A DNA stretch of 64,000 bases from Pseudomonas rubra. Its GTDB lineage: Bacteria > Pseudomonadota > Gammaproteobacteria > Pseudomonadales > Pseudomonadaceae. Each line of letters opens with the position of its first letter. Positions within the stretch are counted from its first letter, which is position 1. A program made the position numbers and the translations under genes. Positions 56,350-64,000 of this stretch are shown here, piece after piece. Where the stretch lies: NCBI RefSeq assembly GCF_028656935.1, contig NZ_JAMDGZ010000006.1, positions 29,994-93,993 on the forward strand, given 5' to 3'. The notes under the pieces were generated by a model, which worked only from the letters and a program-made list of their open reading frames with translations, was not told where the DNA came from and did not search any database.

Positions 56350-59300
56350 ATGCACCTGCTGCGGACCCAGCCCGGTGGCTTTGTACCGGACGACAGCATT
56401 GCCGACCTCGGCCAGACCCCGGCCGAGCTGGTAATCCTCTGCAGCGGTGACTCGCACCTGGCACTGCTGGCCGAAACCGCCCAGCAGTTGCCCGCAGATT
56501 TCCCCAGCCTGCGTCTGGCCAACCCGATGCAGGTACAGAACCATGCCTCGGTCGACCTTTACGTCGACGAGGTCTTGCGCCATGCCAAGGTCATCCTGGT
56601 GTCGCTGCACGGTGGCGTCGGCTACTGGCGCTACGGTGTGGAGCAATTGCTGGAACTGGCGGCCCGTGGTGTACAGCTGATTCTGGTGCCGGGCGATGAC
56701 CGTCCGGACCCGGAGCTGACCCGCCTGAGCACGGTGCCTTCCGAACAGGCCGAACGGCTCTGGCACTTTCTGCGCCAGGGCGGCAAGGCCAATGCCCTGA
56801 ACCTGTTCAACTGCCTGGCCAGTCAGTACCTGGCGTGCGACTACCCCTGGCGCGAGCCGCAGCAACTGCCGCGTACCGCGGTGTATCACCCGCGCAAGGC
56901 CGCTGCGGCGCTGGAGGACTGGTTCGGCGAATGGCAGGTCGAGCAGCCGGTGGTGCCGATCCTGTTCTACCGCTCGCACTTGCAGGCGGCCAACACCGCG
57001 TTTATCGATACCTTCTGCGAGCGTTTGCAACTGGCCGGGCTCAATCCCTTGCCGATTGCCGTGGCCAGCCTCAAGGAAGCCGGTTGCCTGCAACAGGTAG
57101 AAGACTGGCTGGACCAGGTCGATACCGCGTTGATCATCAACACCACAGGCTTTGCCCAGTCCAGCCCCGAGCAGCCGCACCTGCGCCCGTTCCGACGCGA
57201 TATCCCGGTGCTGCAGGCGATCTGCGCCCAGGACAACGAACCGGCCTGGCAGGCCAGCGAGCAGGGCCTTGGCGCTCGCGATCTGGCCATGCACATTGCC
57301 TTGCCGGAGCTGGACGGGCGCATCATTACCCGGCCGGTCAGTTTCAAGGACCTGGCCTGGCGCAGCGAGCGCAGCCAGTCCGACGTGGTCTGCTACCGGG
57401 CGCAGCCCGAACGCATGGACTTTGTCGCCGAACTGGCGCGGCGCTGGTGTGACCTTGCGCGCGTGCCCAATGGGCAGAAGCGCGTGGCGCTGATCCTGGC
57501 CAACTACCCGACCCGCGATGGCCGCATTGGCAACGGTGTCGGTCTTGATACCCCGGCGGCGGCGTTGAACATCCTGCGTGCCTTGCAGGCACAGGGTTAT
57601 CCGCTGGCGCCTTTGCCCGACAGCGGTACGGCGTTGATTCAGGCCTTGCTCGGTGGGGTCAGCAACGACCTCGACAGCCTCGACTTGCGCCCGTGCATGC
57701 AGAGCATGGCCCTGGACGATTACCAGGCAGCCTTTGCCGCCTTGCCCGAAGCCAACCAGATCGCCGTGCGCGAACGCTGGGGCGAGCCGAGCCAGGACCC
57801 GATGTTTCGCAGCGGTCGCATGATGATTGCCGGCCTGCGCTATGGCCTGACCTTTGTCGGCATCCAGCCGGCGCGGGGCTATCAGCTGGACCAGAGCGCG
57901 GTCTATCACGACCCCGACCTGGTACCGCCGCACGGTTACCTGGCGTTCTACTTCTGGCTGCGCCACGGCTTTGCCGCCGATGCGCTGATCCACGTTGGCA
58001 AGCACGGCAACCTGGAATGGCTGCCGGGCAAGGGCGTCGGCCTGTCTGCCAGTTGCTGGCCGGATGCCTTGCTCGGCCCGCTGCCGAACATCTATCCGTT
58101 TATCGTCAATGATCCGGGCGAGGGCGCCCAGGCCAAGCGCCGTACCCAGGCGGTGATCATCGACCACCTGATGCCGCCGCTGACCCGCGCCGAAACCTAC
58201 GGGCCGTTGCGCCATCTGGAGTTGCTGGCTGACGAGTACTACGAAGCGCAGCTGCTCGACCCGCGCCGGGCCCGGGAACTGCAGCGCGATATCCTCGCAC
58301 TGGTGCGCGACAATCATATTGACCGCGAGCTGCAGATCGAAGGCACGCTGGACGATGCCGCCATCTGGCTGCCACGCCTGGACACCTACCTGTGCGACCT
58401 CAAGGAATCGCAGATCCGCGATGGCCTGCATGTGTTTGGCGAGTCGCCGGCCGGGCGCCTGCGCATCGACACCCTGCTGGCCCTGTTGCGGGTTGAGCGC
58501 GGCGATGGGCGCGGGGCCAACGGCAGTTTGTTGCGGGCCTTGGCCAGGGCGCTGAACCTGGGCTTCGACCCGCTCGATTGCGACCTTGGCCAGCCCTGGC
58601 AGGGCCCACGGCCTTCGCTGTTGGTTAGCTCGGATGAGGCATGGCGCACGGCGGGCGATACCCGCGAGCGCCTGGAGTTGTATGCCGGCCAGTTGATCGA
58701 ACAGACACTCAACGGCGCCGTGCAGCTTGCAGAAGGCCCCGAATGGGCGCAGGTACGGAGCATTCTCGAGGCGCTGGAGCAGCAGGTGGCACCGCAACTG
58801 GACGGCTGCGGCCCGGCAGAAATGCACGGCCTGCTCGCCGCCCTCGACGGCCGCTTCGTGCCTGCCGGCCCCAGTGGTGCGCCGAGTCGCGGGCGGCTGG
58901 ACGTGCTGCCGACCGGACGCAACTTCTATACCGTCGATGTGCGCAACCTGCCGACCACCACCGCCTGGCGCATTGGTTTCGCCTCGGCCAATCTGATCCT
59001 CGAGCGGCACTTGCAGGACCACGGCGACCATCTGCGCCAACTGGGCCTGTCAGTGTGGGGCACGGCCACCATGCGTACCGGCGGTGACGACATCGCTCAG
59101 GCCATGGCCTTGCTCGGCGTGCGGCCAGTGTGGGCCAGTGGTAGCCAGCGGGTCGACGATTTCGAGATCTTGCCCTTGAGCCTGCTGGACCGGCCACGGG
59201 TGGATGTCACCTTGCGGGTCTCGGGGTTCTTCCGCGATGCCTTCGGCAACCTGATCAAGCTGTTCGATGCTGCGGTGCAAGCGGTGGCGGCGCTGGATGA

Positions 59301-60108
59301 GCCAGATGACCTCAACCCCCTGGCGGCCAAGGTGCGCAGTGAGCGCGCTGAACTGCTGGGCCAGGGCCTGGACGCCGAACAGGCGGGCAGGCAGGCCGGC
59401 TGGCGGGTGTTCGGGGCCAAGCCGGGTGCCTATGGCGCTGGCGTGCAAAATGCCATTGACGGGCGCCTGTGGCAGGACCGCAAGGACCTGGCCGAGGTCT
59501 ACCTGAATCACGGCGGCTATGCCTACGGCGCTGGCGATGACGGCACGCCGGCGCGGGCCCACTTTGCCCGGCGCCTGAGCCAGGTGCAGGCAGTGCTGCA
59601 GAATCAGGACAACCACGAGCACGACCTGCTCGACTCCAATGACTATTACCAGTTCCAGGGCGGCATGCTCGCCGCCGTGGAAAGCCTGGGCGGCAACAGC
59701 GTTGCTAGCTACCACGGCGATCACAGCCAGCCTGACCGGCCGCGTATTCGCACCCTCAAAGAAGAACTCAACCGGGTGATCCGTGCCCGTGCGCTAAACC
59801 CCAAATGGATCGACGGGGCCAAGCGGCACGGCTATAAAGGTGCGTTCGAACTGGCGGCCACCGTTGACAACCTGTTTGCCTTCGACGCCACCACCCACTT
59901 GATCGACGACCACCATTACCAGTCGCTGGCCGATGCCTATGTGCTCGACGGGCCGACGCGCGAGTTTATCCGCCAGCACAACCCCGATGCCTTGCGCGAC
60001 ATCACCGAGCGCCTGCTCGAAGCCCAGCAGCGCGGGCTGTGGCAGGAACCGGGCGACTACCGTGAAGCGCTGGAAGAACAGTTGCTGGACGGCGAAGAAG
60101 AGAATTGA
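56350..60108 (+). CDS. cobN: Cobaltochelatase large subunit CobN
   Basis: 1252 residues, the usual CobN/BchH/ChlH length. Typical segments: LHGGVGYWRYGVEQLLELAARG, ILFYRSHLQAANTAFIDTFCERL, LILANYPTRDGRIGNGVGLDTPA, HGYLAFYFWLRHGFAADALIHVGKHGNLEWLPGKGVGLS, FLRVSGFFRD-type block DVTLRVSGFFRDAFGN and MLAAVESLGGNSVASYHGDHS. It inserts Co into hydrogenobyrinate a,c-diamide with ChlI/ChlD-type partners encoded next. Confidence 0.96.
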   Translation: MHLLRTQPGGFVPDDSIADLGQTPAELVILCSGDSHLALLAETAQQLPADFPSLRLANPMQVQNHASVDLYVDEVLRHAKVILVSLHGGVGYWRYGVEQLLELAARGVQLILVPGDDRPDPELTRLSTVPSEQAERLWHFLRQGGKANALNLFNCLASQYLACDYPWREPQQLPRTAVYHPRKAAAALEDWFGEWQVEQPVVPILFYRSHLQAANTAFIDTFCERLQLAGLNPLPIAVASLKEAGCLQQVEDWLDQVDTALIINTTGFAQSSPEQPHLRPFRRDIPVLQAICAQDNEPAWQASEQGLGARDLAMHIALPELDGRIITRPVSFKDLAWRSERSQSDVVCYRAQPERMDFVAELARRWCDLARVPNGQKRVALILANYPTRDGRIGNGVGLDTPAAALNILRALQAQGYPLAPLPDSGTALIQALLGGVSNDLDSLDLRPCMQSMALDDYQAAFAALPEANQIAVRERWGEPSQDPMFRSGRMMIAGLRYGLTFVGIQPARGYQLDQSAVYHDPDLVPPHGYLAFYFWLRHGFAADALIHVGKHGNLEWLPGKGVGLSASCWPDALLGPLPNIYPFIVNDPGEGAQAKRRTQAVIIDHLMPPLTRAETYGPLRHLELLADEYYEAQLLDPRRARELQRDILALVRDNHIDRELQIEGTLDDAAIWLPRLDTYLCDLKESQIRDGLHVFGESPAGRLRIDTLLALLRVERGDGRGANGSLLRALARALNLGFDPLDCDLGQPWQGPRPSLLVSSDEAWRTAGDTRERLELYAGQLIEQTLNGAVQLAEGPEWAQVRSILEALEQQVAPQLDGCGPAEMHGLLAALDGRFVPAGPSGAPSRGRLDVLPTGRNFYTVDVRNLPTTTAWRIGFASANLILERHLQDHGDHLRQLGLSVWGTATMRTGGDDIAQAMALLGVRPVWASGSQRVDDFEILPLSLLDRPRVDVTLRVSGFFRDAFGNLIKLFDAAVQAVAALDEPDDLNPLAAKVRSERAELLGQGLDAEQAGRQAGWRVFGAKPGAYGAGVQNAIDGRLWQDRKDLAEVYLNHGGYAYGAGDDGTPARAHFARRLSQVQAVLQNQDNHEHDLLDSNDYYQFQGGMLAAVESLGGNSVASYHGDHSQPDRPRIRTLKEELNRVIRARALNPKWIDGAKRHGYKGAFELAATVDNLFAFDATTHLIDDHHYQSLADAYVLDGPTREFIRQHNPDALRDITERLLEAQQRGLWQEPGDYREALEEQLLDGEEEN

Positions 60109-60109
60109 C

Positions 60110-61111
60110 ATGAGCGAAGCTGCACACTTTCCCCTGGCTGCCGTAGTGGGCGCCGATGAGCTGAAACTGGCCTTGTGCCTGACCGCCATCGACCCGAAAA
60201 TTGGCGGGGTGCTGATCGAGGGCCCGCGCGGCATGGCCAAGAGCACCCTGGCGCGCGGCCTGGCCGATTTGCTCGGCGAAGGTCCGTTCGTGACCTTGCC
60301 CCTGGGCGCCAGTGAAGAGCGCTTGGTTGGCACTCTGGACCTGGATGCTGCGCTGGGCCAGGGCAAGGCGCAGTTTTCCCCCGGGGTGCTGGCCAAGGCC
60401 GACGGCGGCGTGCTGTATGTCGATGAAGTCAATCTGTTGGCGGACCACCTGGTCGACTTGCTGCTGGATGTCGCCGCCAGCGGCACCAACCGGGTCGAAC
60501 GCGACGGAATCTCGCACCGGCACAGCGCGCGTTTCGTGCTGATTGGCACCATGAACCCGGAAGAGGGCGAGTTGCGCCCGCAGTTGCTCGACCGCTTCGG
60601 CCTCAATGTGGTCCTTGAAGGCCAGCCGTTGCCGCAAGCCCGTGGCCAGATCATTCGTCGACGCCTGGATTTCGACACTGACCCCGAGGCGTTCTGTGGC
60701 CAATGGGCAGCAGCCCAGGCCGCTTTGCGCGAGCGCTGTCATAGCGCACGTGAGCGGCTGCAACAGATTGCCCTGGACGACCAGGCGCTGGAGCAGATCA
60801 CCGAGCGCTGTTTCGCCGCTGGGGTCGATGGCCTGCGCGCCGACCTGGTCTGGTTGCGGGCGGCCCGGGCCCACGCGGCCTGGCGCGGGGCTGTGGCGAT
60901 CGACGCCGAGGATATCGATGCCGTGGCCGAATTCGCCTTGCGCCATCGTCGCCGCGAAGCCCCCGCGCCACAGCCGCAAGCGCCCGACAACGGCGCTGCG
61001 GCGCAGCCCTCGGCCGGTGAGCAGGGCCAGGGCCAATGGGGCGAACTGGCGCCACAGGCAACCCCAACTGGCGCCCGGCGCGAGGTGCCGAACTGGGCAA
61101 AAAAGCCCTGA
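60110..61111 (+). CDS. ChlI/BchI-like AAA+ chelatase subunit
   Basis: 333 residues from ATG 60110. Walker A GPRGMAKST, Walker B GGVLYVDEVNLL, sensor 1 GTMNPEEGELRPQLLDRFGL. The C-terminal helical lid and a Gln/Pro/Ala-rich tail follow. It is the AAA+ motor for CobN in Pseudomonas that use ChlID instead of CobST. It overlaps the next gene. Confidence 0.92.
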   Translation: MSEAAHFPLAAVVGADELKLALCLTAIDPKIGGVLIEGPRGMAKSTLARGLADLLGEGPFVTLPLGASEERLVGTLDLDAALGQGKAQFSPGVLAKADGGVLYVDEVNLLADHLVDLLLDVAASGTNRVERDGISHRHSARFVLIGTMNPEEGELRPQLLDRFGLNVVLEGQPLPQARGQIIRRRLDFDTDPEAFCGQWAAAQAALRERCHSARERLQQIALDDQALEQITERCFAAGVDGLRADLVWLRAARAHAAWRGAVAIDAEDIDAVAEFALRHRRREAPAPQPQAPDNGAAAQPSAGEQGQGQWGELAPQATPTGARREVPNWAKKP

Positions 61112-61776
61112 GCATCCGTCGTCACTCAACGGCGGATGCCAAGCCCCGCCCAGGTCCTCTTGCCGTAGGCCCGCGTGGCCGGACAAAAGCGGCCAGCCAA
61201 GGTGCGGTGGCCTGGCCGCTGACGTTGCTCAAGGGGCGCCCGCGCACCCGCAGCGACCTTTGCTGGCAGCAGCGCACGGCCAGTAGCCCTGAGTTGTGGC
61301 TGGTGATTGTTGATGCTTCGGCTTCGACCCGTCGGCATCAGGCCTTGAGCCGGGCCAAAGGCATGCTTGCCGAATTTTTTGACCAGGCATACCGCAACCG
61401 CGCCCGGCTGACCCTGCTCACCGCCAGCGGCACTGCGCCGCGCTGGCAACGCCACGGGCTCAAGGCGTCGGCCAGTTTGCAGCCGTGGTTGCAGGAGCTT
61501 GGAGCGGGGGGCGGCACGCCATTGCTGGCAGCGCTGGAACAAGCGCGGCAGTGGTTGCAGGAGCGCCAGCGGCGCTACCCGACGCAACTGCAACGTTGCC
61601 TGATCGTCACCGACGGGCGGCTTAAAACCTGGGACGCGTTGCAGCCGCTGCCGTGCCAGACGCTGTTGGTCGACATCGAAAGTTCGCCCGTCAGGCTGGG
61701 CAGAGCACTGTTACTTGCGCAGCAGTTGCACGCCGATTACCGGCATGTTGAGACACTGGCGGAAATCACCAGGTAA
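61036..61776 (+). CDS. ChlD-like von Willebrand A protein
   Basis: 246 residues if ATG 61036 is used; this overlaps the chlI stop by 76 nt and lacks a clear ribosome site, so a start further in is possible. The vWA domain carries the MIDAS motif VDASAST, then LLTASGTAP, GAGGGTPLLAALEQA and IVTDGRL. It is the vWA half of a ChlD, partnering the AAA+ subunit upstream. Confidence 0.88.
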   Translation: MGRTGATGNPNWRPARGAELGKKALSIRRHSTADAKPRPGPLAVGPRGRTKAASQGAVAWPLTLLKGRPRTRSDLCWQQRTASSPELWLVIVDASASTRRHQALSRAKGMLAEFFDQAYRNRARLTLLTASGTAPRWQRHGLKASASLQPWLQELGAGGGTPLLAALEQARQWLQERQRRYPTQLQRCLIVTDGRLKTWDALQPLPCQTLLVDIESSPVRLGRALLLAQQLHADYRHVETLAEITR

Positions 61777-61845
61777 CTTTTGGACATTAAAAATGTGCTG
61801 CGGCAAAGTGTCGCAGCTTGCACGGCGGGTGTTTAAAAAGTTGCC

Positions 61846-61872
61846 AAAGGCGCACGTTCGAAGTGCGCCTTT
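61846..61872. terminator. Hairpin terminator between the chelatase operon and the convergent small gene
   Basis: A perfect 10-bp stem (61846-61855 with 61863-61872) around GTTCGAA. On the minus strand a five-T run follows 5 nt later. It could end both converging transcripts. Confidence 0.55.
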
Positions 61873-61888
61873 GCATTCACTTACTTGC

Positions 61889-62155
61889 TTACTTTGGCAT
61901 TGACCAAGGCTGCAGCGCATAACCTTTTTCGCTCAACTCGGCGCGCACTTCTTCAATTAAATGAGCCAGTTGCGCAGGGTCGGAGTAGGTGCTGCTGGGT
62001 ACTTGCTTGGCGCCAATGCGGGTGCTGGTCCGGTCGATGACTGCCAGGCTCAGTTCACCCGTACCGTTGGGTACATCCCAGGCGACACACTGGAAAGGTT
62101 CGAAGGCGTGGTCGGCAATCAGCAGTGCTTCGTTGACACGGAGCGGGGCATTCAT
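61889..62155 (-). CDS. Small conserved protein of unknown function
   Basis: 88 residues; the start at 62155 (MNAPLRVNEALLIADHAFEPF) is chosen as the first ATG with GAGAG upstream. No signal peptide, Cys or membrane helix. It resembles short conserved Pseudomonas proteins with the pattern CVAWDVPNGTGELSLAVIDRT. No function assigned. Confidence 0.72.
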   Translation of the reverse strand: MNAPLRVNEALLIADHAFEPFQCVAWDVPNGTGELSLAVIDRTSTRIGAKQVPSSTYSDPAQLAHLIEEVRAELSEKGYALQPWSMPK

Positions 62156-62478
62156 GGGTTCGGTCTCTCTGTGGGCCCAAACAATCGAATAAAACCGTGC
62201 GGCGATCGCGCAGCGGTGAGTTACTTGTACTGATGCACGCAGCACCAGGGTGAGTCACATCTCTATTGAAAATTATTTAACCCTGCTTGCGCAACGCGAC
62301 TAAGTGTCGCCGCCTCAGACGTTGAAAACGCAGAAAAATTCCCAGCCCTTAGGCAACTAACGATACTTTGCAGACAGACGGTAGTGGGCGATTGACGCAT
62401 CGTTGCTACTGTTAAAACGGGCCTGCCAACACACTGTTTCTACTTAAAATTCCAACTATTGGCGCCAAGGAATAGGTC
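62156..62478. other. 323-bp intergenic region
   Basis: Lies between the divergent small gene and the VpsR-like activator gene. No gene, repeat or recognised regulatory motif is seen. Confidence 0.6.
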
Positions 62479-63804
62479 ATGCTAGAGCCTGCATCCAACC
62501 GCCGCCTGCTGATCGTCGACCCCTGCGATGACTGCCATCGTTTGTTACCAGGTTTGCGCACTGTCGGTTGGGACGTGCACAGCTGTACCTTGACCTCAGC
62601 CCTTGAGCATCCCTGTGATGTCGGCCTGCTGCGTTTACAGGCCACGCACCTGCAGCACCCGGATGCGGTCAAAGACCTGATCAGCCGCAGCAACACCGAA
62701 TGGATCGCGGTCTTGAGCCCTGAGGAACTGCGGGCACAGAATGTTGGCGACTTTGTCTGTGAATGGTTTTTTGACTTTCATACCTTGCCGTTCGACGTCT
62801 CGCGGGTCCAGGTGACCTTGGGGCGCGCGTTTGGCATGGCGCGCCTGCGGGGCAAGGGCAATGTGCATGTCGACGAGACCGAACATGAATTGCTCGGTGA
62901 CAGCCGGCCGGTGCGTGAGCTGCGCAAGCTGCTGAGCAAGCTGGCGCCCACCGAGTCACCGGTGCTGATCCGGGGTGAAAGCGGCACCGGCAAGGAGTTG
63001 GTGGCGCGTACCCTGCATCGCCAGTCCCAGCGCCGCGACAAGCCTTTTGTGCCGATCAATTGCGGGGCGATCCCCGAACACCTGATCCAGTCCGAGTTGT
63101 TCGGCCACGAGAAGGGTGCTTTTACCGGCGCCCATCAGCGCAAGATCGGTCGAATTGAAGCCGCCCACGGCGGCACCCTGTTTCTCGACGAAATTGGCGA
63201 CCTGCCATTGGAGCTGCAAGCCAACCTGCTGCGTTTTTTACAGGAGAAGCACATCGAGCGAGTCGGCGGCAGCCAGCCGATTGCTGTGGATGTGCGGGTC
63301 TTGGCGGCAACCCACGTCGACCTCGAAAAAGCCATCAATAACGGCCGCTTTCGTGAGGACTTGTATTACCGTTTGAACGTTCTGCAAGTGGTCACGGCGC
63401 CACTGCGCGACCGCCATGGCGACCTGTCGATGCTGGCCAGCCATTTTTCCCATTTCTACAGCCTGGAAACCGGGCGCCGCCCGCGCAGTTTCAGTGAAGA
63501 TGCCCTGGTCGCCATGGGCAAGCACGACTGGCCCGGCAATGTCCGCGAACTGGCCAACCGCGTGCGGCGCGGCCTGGTGCTGGCAGAAGGTCGGCAGATC
63601 GAGCCTCAGGACCTCGGGCTGCTCAGCCAGGAGGCTTGCGCACCGAGCATCGGCACCCTCGAAGATTACAAACACCGCGCCGAACGCCAGGCACTGTGTG
63701 ATGTGCTCAATCGCCACAGCGACAACCTGAGCATTGCCGCCAAGGTTCTGGGCGTGTCCCGGCCGACCTTCTACCGCCTGCTGCACAAGCATCAGATTCG
63801 CTAG
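62479..63804 (+). CDS. VpsR-like sigma-54-dependent transcription activator
   Basis: 441 residues; AAGGA precedes the ATG. The N-terminal domain of about 130 residues is receiver-like but degenerate ([11 protein letters not shown] at the front, then CDVGLLRL where the phospho-acceptor would be). It resembles the VpsR N-domain of exopolysaccharide regulators. The AAA+ domain has Walker A GESGTGKE, a canonical GAFTGA loop ([13 protein letters not shown]), Walker [13 protein letters not shown] and the R-finger region. The Fis-type HTH is [20 protein letters not shown]. In VpsR-type proteins the signal is often cyclic-di-GMP. It is a second sigma-54 activator in the window. Confidence 0.85.
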   Translation: MLEPASNRRLLIVDPCDDCHRLLPGLRTVGWDVHSCTLTSALEHPCDVGLLRLQATHLQHPDAVKDLISRSNTEWIAVLSPEELRAQNVGDFVCEWFFDFHTLPFDVSRVQVTLGRAFGMARLRGKGNVHVDETEHELLGDSRPVRELRKLLSKLAPTESPVLIRGESGTGKELVARTLHRQSQRRDKPFVPINCGAIPEHLIQSELFGHEKGAFTGAHQRKIGRIEAAHGGTLFLDEIGDLPLELQANLLRFLQEKHIERVGGSQPIAVDVRVLAATHVDLEKAINNGRFREDLYYRLNVLQVVTAPLRDRHGDLSMLASHFSHFYSLETGRRPRSFSEDALVAMGKHDWPGNVRELANRVRRGLVLAEGRQIEPQDLGLLSQEACAPSIGTLEDYKHRAERQALCDVLNRHSDNLSIAAKVLGVSRPTFYRLLHKHQIR

Positions 63805-63808
63805 CTGG

Positions 63809-63835
63809 GTAGGAGCGGGCTTGACCCGCGATAGC
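63809..63835. repeat. Partial REP element
   Basis: GTAGGAGCGGGCTTGACCCG and the following CGATAGC repeat one arm of the 5.3-kb REP palindrome with few changes. Confidence 0.6.
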
Positions 63836-63964
63836 AATCTGTCAGTCCTATCTTATCGCGGCTTAGGTATCTACACATCTCTAATCCTGATCTATGAAGA
63901 TGGCTCAGGGGTGGTCTGCGCATGCGTGCTTATCCAGTTGATGTGGCGAGGCTGCCGGCCCCTT

Positions 63965-63995
63965 CCGCCCTTACGGCGGCTTGGTGTTTTTTTTT
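63965..63995 (+). terminator. Possible weak terminator
   Basis: A 5-bp stem (CCGCC 63965-63969 with GGCGG 63975-63979) is followed by a run of nine T starting 7 nt later. The stem is short, and the region between 63805 and the window end is otherwise without a gene. Confidence 0.35.
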
Positions 63996-64000
63996 CGGAG

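Noticed and set aside
56074..59040. Minus-strand open frame of 988 residues opposite cobW/cobN
   Set aside because: Antisense shadow; CobN motifs on the plus strand are unmistakable.

Overview
The window is high-GC chromosomal DNA typical of a Pseudomonas of the putida/fluorescens lineages. The evidence is REP-type palindromes of the usual Pseudomonas kind, TonB/FecIR iron-uptake modules, the mnx manganese-oxidation genes (mnxS1, mnxS2, mnxR, mnxG, mcoA), and a CobN/ChlID cobalamin block with cobalamin riboswitches. No rRNA, tRNA, CRISPR array, insertion sequence or phage gene was seen. Gene packing is dense, with many 4-nt ATGA overlaps.

Layout: 1-1194, the 3' part of a PAS-containing chemotaxis receptor. 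1169-5087 (minus), an EvgA/EvgS-type response regulator and hybrid kinase. 5366-7612 (minus), a catecholate-siderophore-type TonB receptor behind a likely Fur box. 7796-12306 (minus), a FecI sigma factor, FecR anti-sigma factor and STN-domain heme-type TonB receptor. 12512-18008 (minus), an operon of two related secreted proteins followed by curli subunits CsgB and a very long CsgA. 18257-26649, sensor kinase MnxS1, multicopper oxidase McoA, a Sco1-cytochrome c fusion, sensor kinase MnxS2 and the sigma-54 activator MnxR. 26961-29956 (minus), two TenA-like genes, GspF and pseudopilin GspG. 30134-30733, a lytic transglycosylase. 31065-42387, the giant multicopper oxidase MnxG with a beta-propeller protein, two Sco proteins, a cytochrome c-binding-protein fusion and a SurA-N-like chaperone. 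42618-52120, one tightly overlapping operon of a lone receiver protein, a GspE ATPase, PilM/N/O/P-like proteins, a TPR-secretin, three pseudopilins and then curli export genes csgE, csgF and csgG. 52269-61776, a zinc-ribbon protein and cobalamin genes (cobM, cobE, cbtA, cbtB, cobW, cobN, chlI, chlD-like), with two divergent cobalamin riboswitches between cbtB and cobW. 61889-63804, a small conserved protein and a VpsR-like sigma-54 activator.

The most notable content is the 34-kb block from 18 to 52 kb plus the adjacent curli operon. It looks like one manganese-oxidation and extracellular-matrix programme. Four promoter regions in it carry a sigma-54 -24/-12 element with a CCCC-N6/7-GGGG dyad about 60-130 bp upstream: the secreted-protein/curli subunit operon, mcoA, mnxG, and the T2SS-like/csgEFG operon. 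A fifth dyad lies between gspG and the transglycosylase gene. The simplest model, which is inference, is that MnxS1 and MnxS2 activate MnxR. MnxR would then switch on the two Mn oxidases, copper-delivery Sco proteins, a dedicated T2SS/T4P-like exporter and a curli amyloid matrix on which Mn oxide could be laid down.
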